DNA of 7,788 nt from Firmicutes bacterium UBA7709 (GTDB taxonomy: Bacteria; Bacillota_A; Clostridia; Peptostreptococcales; Anaerovoracaceae). A program made the translations under genes and the position numbers. Numbering within the stretch: position 1 is the stretch's first letter; each line of letters starts with the position of its first letter. The notes beneath the pieces are model-generated. The model had not been told where the DNA came from and ran no database searches. It saw only the letters and a program-made list of their open reading frames with translations. This document shows, one piece after another, positions 1-5,432 of the stretch. The DNA lies in contig DLFX01000167.1 of the NCBI GenBank assembly GCA_002482405.1, forward strand, positions 7,467 through 15,254, written 5' to 3'.

Positions 1-661
1 TATGAGCGCCTTCGATAAGGCCGGGGATGTCCGCCATCACAAAGCTGGTGTCGAAAATCTCAACCACACCTAAATTCGGCGTAACGGTGGTAAAATGATA
101 ATTCGCTATTTTCGGGTTTGCGCTGGTGGAAATCGAAAGGAGCGTGGACTTGCCCACATTGGGAAACCCGATCAGGCCCACGTCGGCGATGAGCTTTAGC
201 TCCAGGATCACGTTCCTCGCCTGAGCAAAACCGCCCGCCTCCGCAAAGTTCGGGGCCTGCCGGACCGAGTTCTTGAAATTCACGTTGCCCTTGCCGCCCT
301 TACCGCCTCTGGCCGCCACGAAGCTGTCGCCGTCCCGCACCAGATCCTTCATGACAAGACCGCTTTCCTCGTCGATGACGATTGTCCCCGGCGGGACCTT
401 GATCACCAGATCCTCGCCCTTCTTCCCGAAGCGGTTGTACTTCATGCCGTTCTGGCCGTTCTCCGCCTCATATTTTCTCTTATATCGAAAATCCATCAAC
501 GTCCTCAGATTGCTGTCGGCCTGAAAGATGACGTCTCCTCCTTTTCCGCCGTCTCCCCCGTTGGGACCCCCTTCCGGTACGAAAGGCTCTCTGCGGAAGG
601 ATACGCATCCGTCGCCGCCTTTGCCCGACTTGATGGATATCTTTGCCCTGTCTACAAACAC
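1..661 (-). CDS. obg: Obg family GTPase, N-terminal half (runs off left edge)
   Basis: Obg (CgtA/ObgE) is an essential GTPase that associates with the 50S subunit and acts in ribosome assembly and stress control. The visible 220 residues begin at a GTG (659-661) preceded by GGAGG (669-673) with a 7-base gap, which fixes the start. Residues 1-158 form the glycine-rich Obg fold, with runs such as [13 protein letters not shown] (31-43) and [10 protein letters not shown] (117-126). The GTPase domain follows, with G1 GFPNVGKST (165-173), the G2/switch I segment TTVTPNLG (191-198) and G3 [10 protein letters not shown] (211-220), where the window ends. The rest of the G domain and the C-terminal domain (family length about 420-430 residues) lie outside. 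It follows rpmA, as in many bacteria, but an intrinsic terminator separates them. Identification is secure; the missing half cannot be assessed. Confidence 0.97.
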   Translation of the reverse strand, partial: MFVDRAKISIKSGKGGDGCVSFRREPFVPEGGPNGGDGGKGGDVIFQADSNLRTLMDFRYKRKYEAENGQNGMKYNRFGKKGEDLVIKVPPGTIVIDEESGLVMKDLVRDGDSFVAARGGKGGKGNVNFKNSVRQAPNFAEAGGFAQARNVILELKLIADVGLIGFPNVGKSTLLSISTSANPKIANYHFTTVTPNLGVVEIFDTSFVMADIPGLIEGAH

Positions 662-697
662 TGTATTACCTCCAAATTCCTGGACTGCGCCAGTCAT

Positions 698-726
698 ATG
701 ATATTTAAAAAAGCCCCTATAGTAAA
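698..726 (-). promoter_or_regulatory. Possible promoter for obg overlapping the rpmA terminator
   Basis: Read on the minus strand there is a TTTACT (721-726; 4 of 6 to the -35 consensus), a 17-base spacer, and TATCAT (698-703; 5 of 6 to the -10 consensus, and the same hexamer as in the rplU promoter). It would start transcription about 30 bases upstream of the obg GTG. The -35 element falls in the loop of the terminator hairpin. The -35 match is weak, so this is only a candidate. It would explain how obg is expressed behind a terminator; readthrough is the alternative. Confidence 0.3.
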
Positions 727-735
727 TAGGGGCTT
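707..735 (-). terminator. Intrinsic terminator after rpmA
   Basis: On the minus strand, the 10-bp perfect stem AAGCCCCTAT / ATAGGGGCTT (726-735 with 711-720) encloses a 5-base loop and runs into a tract of six T (707-712). It begins 11 bases after the rpmA stop codon. Stem quality and T tract are those of a Rho-independent terminator. It would end or attenuate the rplU-rpmA transcript before obg. Confidence 0.92.
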
Positions 736-746
736 AATCTTTTAGC

Positions 747-1007
747 TTATGCTTCTTTCGGATAAACGCTTACTTTCTTTCTGGTTTTGTCATATCTTTC
801 AAACTTGACTGCGCCGTCAACCTTTGCAAATAAAGTATCGTCTCCGCCGATTCCTACATTGTTTCCGGGATGAAATTTAGTCCCTCTCTGTCTGACCAGA
901 ATACTGCCTGCACTGACGTATTGGCCATCCCCTCTTTTCACGCCCAGCCGTTTCGACTCGCTGTCGCGACCGTTCTTAGAGCTTCCTACTCCCTTTTTAC
1001 TTGCCAT
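747..1007 (-). CDS. rpmA: 50S ribosomal protein L27, without the Prp-cleaved extension
   Basis: L27 is a 50S protein whose N-terminal arm reaches toward the peptidyl transferase centre. The 86-residue product starts [19 protein letters not shown] and contains the conserved [19 protein letters not shown] and [17 protein letters not shown] segments, so the family is certain. The start is the ATG at 1005-1007, because an ideal AAAGGAGGTG lies at 1014-1023, eight bases from its GGAGG core. An in-frame GTG at 1014-1016 overlaps that site and cannot be the start. Most Bacillota make L27 with an extra segment ending in a QFF-type motif, which the protease Prp removes. Here the first codons already encode the mature ASKKG end after Met removal, and no prp gene lies upstream. 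It is co-transcribed with rplU and followed by a terminator. Confidence 0.97.
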   Translation of the reverse strand: MASKKGVGSSKNGRDSESKRLGVKRGDGQYVSAGSILVRQRGTKFHPGNNVGIGGDDTLFAKVDGAVKFERYDKTRKKVSVYPKEA

Positions 1008-1013
1008 AGACCA

Positions 1014-1023
1014 CACCTCCTTT
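1014..1023 (-). promoter_or_regulatory. Strong ribosome binding site that sets the rpmA start
   Basis: AAAGGAGGTG on the minus strand closely matches the complement of the 16S rRNA 3' end. Its GGAGG (1016-1020) lies 8 bases before the ATG at 1005-1007, while the nearby in-frame GTG (1014-1016) overlaps it. This shows that translation begins at MASKKG and that L27 has no N-terminal extension. Confidence 0.9.
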
Positions 1024-1055
1024 TTCCTTGTGCTGCCTTTGCCTTAGTTCATCGG

Positions 1056-1074
1056 CGGTTTGCAGGACAAACCG
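1056..1074 (-). other. Intercistronic stem-loop between rplU and rpmA
   Basis: On the minus strand CGGTTTG and CAAACCG form a perfect 7-bp stem around the loop TCCTG, about 30 bases after the rplU stop codon and about 35 bases before the rpmA ribosome binding site. A short direct repeat (GTTTGTCCG then GTTTGTCCT) overlaps its 5' arm. No T tract follows, so it is not an intrinsic terminator. It occupies the 97-base gap where prp would be expected. A role in RNA processing or stability is inference. Confidence 0.5.
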
Positions 1075-1104
1075 GACAAACTGGTATATGTGAAATATTG
1101 AAGA

Positions 1105-1659
1105 TTATTTCTCTTCTTTAGCTTCTGCCGGCTTTGCTGCTTTTTTTGCCGCAGGTTTCTTTTCTGCAGGAGCTTTTTCAGCTGCGGGCTTCTTTGCCGC
1201 AGTCTTTTTTTCTGCGGGAGCTTTTTCAGCCGCAGATTTCTTTGCCGCAGGCTTCTTTTCCGCCGCAGGTTTTTCTGTTGCGGGAGCTTCAGCCGCTGCT
1301 GTCTCTGCCACAGGCTTTTCAACTACCTTTTTAGGAGCCGGTTTCCCGTCAGCGGACAATGATTCGATTTTAACCATTGTATATGGCTGTCTGTGTCCCT
1401 GCTTCTTTCTGTAGTCCTTCTTCGACTTGTACTTGTAGATGATAACCTTTTCACCTTTACCATTTTCAACTACTGTGCCGAAAACCTTGGCTGATTCGAT
1501 GATTGGCGAACCAACCAGAACCTTTTCATCGTCGTTCAGTACCAGCACTTTGTCGAACGCAATGTCATCACCTGCTGAAACCTTCAGCTTTTCAATGGTA
1601 ATCACGTCGCCTTCCTGCACTCTGTACTGCTTTCCACCAGTTTCGATTACTGCATACAT
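1105..1659 (-). CDS. rplU: 50S ribosomal protein L21 with long Lys/Ala/Pro/Glu-rich C-terminal tail
   Basis: L21 is an early-assembling 50S protein that binds 23S rRNA. Residues 1-103 form a normal L21, from [14 protein letters not shown] to the conserved signature region around [20 protein letters not shown] (77-96). The start ATG (1657-1659) is preceded by GAGGAGG (1671-1677, 11 bases away) and a closer AAGGA. Family members are usually about 100-105 residues, but this one has 184. The extra approximately 80 residues are almost only K, A, P and E, include three imperfect 16-residue units (134-149, 150-165, 166-181), and resemble histone-H1-like or disordered basic tails. The tail is in frame with the core, with no frameshift visible. 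It is the first gene of the operon, with a clear promoter upstream and rpmA downstream. The core assignment is certain; the role of the tail is unknown. Confidence 0.97.
   Translation of the reverse strand: MYAVIETGGKQYRVQEGDVITIEKLKVSAGDDIAFDKVLVLNDDEKVLVGSPIIESAKVFGTVVENGKGEKVIIYKYKSKKDYRKKQGHRQPYTMVKIESLSADGKPAPKKVVEKPVAETAAAEAPATEKPAAEKKPAAKKSAAEKAPAEKKTAAKKPAAEKAPAEKKPAAKKAAKPAEAKEEK
1117..1260 (-). repeat. Three imperfect 48-base tandem repeats encoding the L21 tail
   Basis: In the rplU reading frame, units at 1213-1260 and 1165-1212 encode [16 protein letters not shown] and [17 protein letters not shown] third, diverged unit (1117-1164) encodes [16 protein letters not shown]. The first two units are also very similar at the DNA level, including third-codon positions, which suggests duplication rather than convergent low complexity. 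Each unit is 16 codons, so copy-number change would preserve the frame. Confidence 0.8.
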
Positions 1660-1742
1660 ATTCCTTTTTACCTCCTCTATCCAGTCTCGCCATCAAGGGC
1701 AGCGCGAAGCTTTTTCATGAACCCGTTCTGAGCGGCTTACAG
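1660..1742 (-). promoter_or_regulatory. Untranslated leader of rplU, candidate L21 leader element
   Basis: The predicted transcript start near 1742 leaves roughly 80 bases before the L21 start codon. The leader contains a possible small stem-loop (TCAGAA, loop CGGG, TTCATGA with one bulged A) and a short TGCC/GGCG pairing. It then leads via GAGACTGGATA into GAGGAGG. Bacillota are known to carry a structured L21 leader (an Rfam family) here, thought to bind L21 for feedback control. Position and size fit, but I cannot confirm the consensus structure by eye. Confidence 0.45.
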
Positions 1743-1748
1743 TCATTT

Positions 1749-1777
1749 ATGATATCATACAAGCATTGCAATGTCAA
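1749..1777 (-). promoter_or_regulatory. Sigma-A promoter of the rplU-rpmA operon
   Basis: On the minus strand a perfect TTGACA (1772-1777) is followed by a 17-base spacer and TATCAT (1749-1754). The spacer ends in TGA, giving an extended -10 element. The DNA upstream (1778-1845) is AT-rich and could act as an UP element. It lies between the rbs terminator and rplU, which makes the ribosomal operon independent of rbs. Confidence 0.88.
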
Positions 1778-1845
1778 ATATTATTTGCGTTTAATGTATT
1801 TTCATTTAATAGGTTTAACAAAAAATAATTTAAGGATTTTGGGAT

Positions 1846-1880
1846 AAAAAACCTGGCAGGTGATCATCATCTGCCAGGTT
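1846..1880 (-). terminator. Intrinsic terminator of the rbs operon
   Basis: On the minus strand AACCTGGCAG (1871-1880) pairs perfectly with CTGCCAGGTT (1850-1859) around an 11-base loop, followed by six T (1846-1851, partly in the stem). It starts about 50 bases after the rbsB stop codon. This is a standard Rho-independent terminator that separates the rbs operon from the rplU promoter. Confidence 0.95.
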
Positions 1881-1885
1881 GCCCG

Positions 1886-1905
1886 CCGGCCGACATTTCA
1901 GCCGG
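1886..1905 (-). other. GC-rich stem-loop between rbsB and its terminator
   Basis: On the minus strand CCGGCTGA (1898-1905) pairs with TCGGCCGG (1886-1893) as an 8-bp stem with one G-T pair and the tetraloop AATG. It lies 5 bases upstream of the terminator stem, so the transcript ends in two stacked hairpins. No T tract follows this one. A role in 3'-end protection is plausible but inferred. Confidence 0.65.
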
Positions 1906-1929
1906 TTCCGTTGTACAAAACAGATCGGA

Positions 1930-2838
1930 TTATTTTGTAACCAGTGCGAGGTCTACAGGAATGGACGCATCAACGGTTTCGCCTGCAATCACCTTCATGG
2001 CCGTTTCAACTCCAATGCTGCCGATCTCTTTGGGAAGCTGCTGTACGGTTGCAGCCATATCGCCGGCTTTTACAGCTTTTACGGCATCGTCGGTGGCATC
2101 AAATCCAACGACCATGATATCTCTTCCGGATGCCTTGATGGCTTCCAGCGCACCCAGCGCCATTTCGTCGTTATGAGCAAATACGGCGTTGATTTCCGGC
2201 TGAGCCTGGAGAATGTTTTCCATTACGGATAAGCCCTGAGCTCTGTCGAAATTAGCCGTCTGCTTTGCAACCACTTCGATGTCGCTCTTTGCAATTGCAG
2301 CGTTGAATCCTTCGCCCCTGTCTCTGGCGGCGGAAGCTCCCGGAATTCCTTCTAATTCAACAACTTTGCCTTTTCCGCCCAGCTGTTCAACGATGAATTC
2401 TCCTGCCATTTTACCGCCGGCGACGTTGTCGGAAGCGATATGTGCTACGACTTCTCCCGAGTTAGCGGCTCTGTCCAGCGTGATCACAGGGATCTTCGCT
2501 TCGTTTGCGGCAGCCACCGCGTTTCCGACCGCATCTGAATCGGTAGGATTGATCATTATAAGATCCACTCCCTGGGTGATGAGATCTTCTACGTTGGACA
2601 TTTCGGTTGCCGAGTCATCCTGAGAATCAAGTACAACGAGGGTAGCGCCGAGTTCGTCGGCCTTCGCCTGTGCGCCGTCTTTTAAATCAACAAAGAATGG
2701 ATTGTTCAGCGTGGATACCACCAGGCCGATCGTTGCTCCCTCGTCGCCGGCAGGGGTTTTTTCTTCGGTGTTGCCGCCGCAGGCGAACATTCCCACTGCC
2801 ATAATGAGTACGAGCACCAATACAAATACTTTTTTCAT
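1930..2838 (-). CDS. rbsB: D-ribose ABC transporter substrate-binding lipoprotein
   Basis: RbsB captures D-ribose outside the membrane and delivers it to RbsC/RbsA. Residues 1-19 are a lipoprotein signal with a hydrophobic core and likely lipidated Cys20 (MFAC; the lipobox is loose, with Met at -3 and Phe at -2). A short linker precedes the periplasmic-binding-protein type I fold. The positions known to bind ribose in E. coli RbsB appear conserved: STLNNPFF (42-49), INPTDSD (96-102), LDR (121-123), AARDRGEGF (170-178), NFDR (196-199), HNDEMALGA (222-230), GFDAT (245-249) and the Q of QQLP (266-269). Ribose specificity is therefore well supported. AGGAGGAGAG lies just upstream, with GGAGG 8 bases from the ATG. 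It is the last gene of the operon, followed by two hairpins. Confidence 0.97.
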   Translation of the reverse strand: MKKVFVLVLVLIMAVGMFACGGNTEEKTPAGDEGATIGLVVSTLNNPFFVDLKDGAQAKADELGATLVVLDSQDDSATEMSNVEDLITQGVDLIMINPTDSDAVGNAVAAANEAKIPVITLDRAANSGEVVAHIASDNVAGGKMAGEFIVEQLGGKGKVVELEGIPGASAARDRGEGFNAAIAKSDIEVVAKQTANFDRAQGLSVMENILQAQPEINAVFAHNDEMALGALEAIKASGRDIMVVGFDATDDAVKAVKAGDMAATVQQLPKEIGSIGVETAMKVIAGETVDASIPVDLALVTK

Positions 2839-2882
2839 TTTTCTCTCCTCCTAAATAGTTTTTGATAATAGATATATCTTCA

Positions 2883-2896
2883 ACCCTATGAAGGGT
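2883..2896 (-). other. Small stem-loop between rbsC and rbsB
   Basis: On the minus strand ACCCT and AGGGT pair around the loop TCAT, and the stem can extend outward through G-T pairs. It lies 9 bases after the rbsC stop codon, in the 67-base gap before rbsB. There is no T tract. In ABC operons such hairpins can shield an upstream or downstream RNA segment and raise binding-protein yield; that role is inferred here. Confidence 0.4.
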
Positions 2897-2905
2897 CAAA
2901 TGCCT

Positions 2906-3874
2906 TTATCTGGAAGCTTTTTGCTTCCGGTCAAGAAGAACGGCGATGAGAATCACGACGCCCTTCGCCACGTCCTGGTAATAGGAAGGTACCTGCAGGA
3001 GGTTCAGCGCATTGTTCAGAAGTCCGATGATCAGGGCCCCGATCACTGTTCCTGAGATCGTTCCAACTCCGCCGGACATGCTGGTTCCCCCCAATACGAC
3101 CGCCGCGATGGCGTCCAGCTCATATCCTGTGCCCGCGGTGGGCTGCGCGGATCCCAGCCTGGCAGTTATGATGATTCCCGCCAGCGCCGCCAGCATCCCC
3201 GCCGCGCTGTAGACGAACAATTTGACGTTATCCGTTTTGATCGCGGAATACATGGTCGCCTCTTCGTTGGAGCCCAGAGCGTAGATATACCGCCCCATCC
3301 TCAAGTGCCTCAGAATGTAGTACGCGATGATGAAAACCAGGAGCATAATGTAGATTGGAATCGGTATGTGCAGAAAATATCCGGTTCCGATCTTTGAGAA
3401 TATGGGCGAGCCGGCGCCTCCCGAAGTGGTGATAGGCTTCCCCTGGGTATAGACGAGGACGAAACCTCTCAACAGAGTCATGGTTCCCAATGTCGCGATA
3501 AACGGCTGAAGCCGCCCCTTGCTGATCAAAAGCCCGTTTATAAGCCCGATCCCAAGTCCCAGGAGCAGGGTCAGCAGTATGACGAGGACCACATCCATGC
3601 CGGATGAAATCAGCGTAGCCGCAATCGCTCCGCAGATCGCCAGCACGGACCCGACAGACAGGTCGATTCCTCCGATCAAAATCGCAAAGGTCATACCTGC
3701 GGCGATAATGGCGTTGATAGAGGTCTGTCTCAATACGGTTATGATATTTCCCCAGGTCCAGAACCGGTCATTCATGATAGACATTACGACGCACAGAATG
3801 AGCAGCACGATCAGGGGTTTGTTCCTCAGGGCTATTTCCTTGACGGACTTCAAATTGAACGATTTTTTTGCCAT
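2906..3874 (-). CDS. rbsC: D-ribose ABC transporter permease
   Basis: RbsC is the membrane channel of the ribose importer, in the BPD_transp_2 (AraH/RbsC) family. The 322-residue product has a short basic N-terminus and many hydrophobic segments (for example about 20-34, 53-70, 94-114, 172-189, 219-238, 272-293 and 304-315). Family hallmarks are GGIDLSVGS (68-76), LQPFIATLGTM (122-132), the cytoplasmic loop YALGSNEEAT (198-207) likely to contact the ATPase, and DAIAAVVLGGTSMSGG (254-269). Length matches E. coli RbsC (321). Its ATG (3872-3874) abuts the TAA of rbsA (3875-3877), with an AAGGA-type site inside the end of rbsA, indicating translational coupling. A 67-base gap follows before rbsB. 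Confidence is high because of sequence and context together. Confidence 0.97.
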   Translation of the reverse strand: MAKKSFNLKSVKEIALRNKPLIVLLILCVVMSIMNDRFWTWGNIITVLRQTSINAIIAAGMTFAILIGGIDLSVGSVLAICGAIAATLISSGMDVVLVILLTLLLGLGIGLINGLLISKGRLQPFIATLGTMTLLRGFVLVYTQGKPITTSGGAGSPIFSKIGTGYFLHIPIPIYIMLLVFIIAYYILRHLRMGRYIYALGSNEEATMYSAIKTDNVKLFVYSAAGMLAALAGIIITARLGSAQPTAGTGYELDAIAAVVLGGTSMSGGVGTISGTVIGALIIGLLNNALNLLQVPSYYQDVAKGVVILIAVLLDRKQKASR

Positions 3875-5371
3875 TTAGCTCACTTCCTTTCCCACCGCAA
3901 GACTCATGATCGCTTCCTGGGTAGCTTCGTCGCGGTTTAAGGCTCCCATAAGTTTACCTTCATGCATTACGATGATCCGATCGCTCATGCCCAGAATCTC
4001 CGGGATTTCGGAAGAGATCATGATAATGCTCATACCTTCCTTTTTAAACTGATTGATCAATTCATAAATTTCCTTTTTTGCTCCTACGTCGACTCCTCTT
4101 GTGGGTTCGTCAAGAATTAAAACCTTCGGTTTGGAATCGAGGTTTTTTGCGATGGAAACCTTCTGTTGATTGCCTCCGCTGAGATATTTCAGCAATTGTT
4201 TCGACCCGGAGGTTTTGATGGACATGCTGCGGATATAGCTCTGGGCCGATTCTTCCTCTTTTGCCCTGGATATATTTCCGATTTTGCCGCTGTAGTTTTT
4301 TAAAGAGGCCAGGGTGATATTTTCCCTGACATTCAGCCCCAGGACGATGCCGTTTGCCTTTCTGTCCTCAGAAACGTAGGCGATGCCGTGGTTCAGGGCA
4401 TCCGTAGGATTTTTTATCCGAATCCTCTGATTCTCCAGGTATACTTCTCCTTTATCCGTCTTATAAATTCCGTATAAGGTGCGCGCCAGCTCTGTTCTGC
4501 CTGCGCCCATAAGCCCTGCGACGCCCAGAATCTCGCCGCGCCTTAGCTGGAAGGAAATATTGCTGATAAACTGATTGCTGATATCCTTCACCTCCAGGAC
4601 GACGTCCCCGGATCCACCGGCGATTCTGGGATACTGATCGCTGAGTTTTCTTCCTACCATCATCTCGATGATCTTGTCCTCGTCAACCTCATCGATAGGG
4701 CTTTCTGCGATGAGCTCGCCGTCCCTTAAGACGGTTACATAGTCGCAGATCTCAAAAATTTCTTTCAGACGGTGTGAAATGTATACGATGCTGTGTCCCT
4801 GCTCCTTCAGCTCCCGAATCACATGGAACAGCTTTTCCGTTTCGGCCACCGTCAGAGCGCCTGTCGGTTCGTCCATTATGATCACTTTTGCGTTTAAGGA
4901 CAGGGCTTTTGCGATCTCCACAAGCTGCTGCTTTCCTACGCTGATGTTTTTGATCAGCTCCCTGGGATCTTCGTTCAGTCCCAGCTTATCAAGCCATTTC
5001 CTCGATTCTTCGAAGAGCTGCTTCCATTTTATATTTCTCAGCTCTGTAACCGGCTCTCTGCCCAGGAAGATATTCTCGCCTATGGATAAATGCTGGATCA
5101 GGTTGAGTTCCTGATGGATGATGGCGATTCCATTGCTTTGCGACTCTTTTGTGCTCGCAAAGTTGACCGGAGTCCCATTCATTATGATTTCACCCGAGGT
5201 CTTTGAATAAACCCCGGTCAATATTTTCATCAGAGTTGATTTTCCAGCGCCGTTTTCACCGATCAGCGCCATGATTTTACCGTCGTAAATGTTAAAGTCA
5301 ACATTTTTGAGAACTTGGACGCCGGAAAAATCTTTATTTATTTTGTTCATGGAAATAATTTTTTCAGGCAT
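3875..5371 (-). CDS. rbsA: D-ribose ABC transporter ATP-binding protein (double ATPase)
   Basis: RbsA couples ATP hydrolysis to ribose import. With the start at 5371 the protein has 498 residues (E. coli RbsA 501) and two fused nucleotide-binding domains. Domain 1 has Walker A GENGAGKST (38-46), Q-loop Gln87, signature ISVGKQQ (143-149), Walker B VIIMDEPT (163-170) and switch His200. Domain 2 has the degenerate Walker A GLMGAGRTE (286-294, Arg replacing Lys), signature LSGGNQQ (397-403), Walker B VLILDEPT (417-424) and Ser instead of the switch His (SSE, 453-455). This asymmetry is normal for sugar transporters of this family, so only one site is probably fully catalytic. The frame stays open upstream to 5563, but that part overlaps rbsD and is unlike RbsA. 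The TAA stop directly touches the rbsC ATG. Confidence 0.96.
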   Translation of the reverse strand: MPEKIISMNKINKDFSGVQVLKNVDFNIYDGKIMALIGENGAGKSTLMKILTGVYSKTSGEIIMNGTPVNFASTKESQSNGIAIIHQELNLIQHLSIGENIFLGREPVTELRNIKWKQLFEESRKWLDKLGLNEDPRELIKNISVGKQQLVEIAKALSLNAKVIIMDEPTGALTVAETEKLFHVIRELKEQGHSIVYISHRLKEIFEICDYVTVLRDGELIAESPIDEVDEDKIIEMMVGRKLSDQYPRIAGGSGDVVLEVKDISNQFISNISFQLRRGEILGVAGLMGAGRTELARTLYGIYKTDKGEVYLENQRIRIKNPTDALNHGIAYVSEDRKANGIVLGLNVRENITLASLKNYSGKIGNISRAKEEESAQSYIRSMSIKTSGSKQLLKYLSGGNQQKVSIAKNLDSKPKVLILDEPTRGVDVGAKKEIYELINQFKKEGMSIIMISSEIPEILGMSDRIIVMHEGKLMGALNRDEATQEAIMSLAVGKEVS

Positions 5372-5378
5372 TTCTAAA

Positions 5379-5382
5379 CCCC
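5379..5382 (-). promoter_or_regulatory. Weak ribosome binding site of rbsA
   Basis: AAGCGGGG ends 7 bases before the ATG at 5369-5371. Only GGGG (5379-5382) resembles a Shine-Dalgarno core, weaker than the GGAGG sites of rbsB, rpmA and obg in this window. It still supports this ATG as the start, because protein homology begins here at MPEKIISMNKI. Confidence 0.5.
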
Positions 5383-5398
5383 GCTTCCCTATTGCTTC

Positions 5399-5425
5399 GT
5401 TATCCGAAATACCGCTTCGGATAAC
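5399..5425 (-). other. Perfect 10-bp inverted repeat between rbsD and rbsA
   Basis: On the minus strand GTTATCCGAA (5416-5425) and TTCGGATAAC (5399-5408) flank the 7-base loop GCGGTAT. The repeat starts 7 bases after the rbsD stop and ends 27 bases before the rbsA ATG, in the only sizeable gap among the first five rbs genes. No T run follows, so it is not an intrinsic terminator. It may be an RNA stem that sets processing or stability between the enzyme genes and the transporter genes, or a protein-binding palindrome. Confidence 0.7.
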
Positions 5426-5432
5426 CGGACGA

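Noticed and set aside
273..524. Plus-strand open frame antisense to obg
   Set aside because: Its Pro/Leu/Ser-rich sequence is the reverse complement of the glycine-rich Obg domain, so it is a shadow of that gene.
1008..1016. GTG start for rpmA three codons upstream of the chosen ATG
   Set aside because: The GTG overlaps the GGAGG ribosome binding core, which is ideally spaced for the downstream ATG; the extra residues MWS are not part of L27.
1044..1322. Open frame of 92 codons on the minus strand inside rplU, rich in Gln, Lys, Arg and Leu
   Set aside because: It is an out-of-frame reading of the repetitive L21 tail; the L21 frame is continuous and conserved in its core, and the overlap is explained by the low-complexity repeats.
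1793..1821. Second possible promoter upstream of the rplU promoter (TTGTTA, 17 bases, TACATT)
   Set aside because: Both hexamers match only 4 of 6 in very AT-rich DNA, while a near-perfect promoter lies immediately downstream; likely chance or part of an UP-type region.
1879..2232. Plus-strand open frame of 117 codons antisense to rbsB
   Set aside because: It lies over the rbsB coding region and its terminator, has no recognisable product, and arises from codon bias in rbsB.
3519..3878. Plus-strand open frame of 119 codons antisense to rbsC
   Set aside because: It is fully antisense to a conserved permease gene, without homology or a convincing ribosome binding site; similar antisense frames occur over rbsA, rbsK and rbsR.
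5399..5425. Reading the rbsD-rbsA inverted repeat as an intrinsic terminator
   Set aside because: No T tract follows in the transcript (the next bases are GAAGCAATAGGG), and the downstream transporter genes need to be expressed with the operon.
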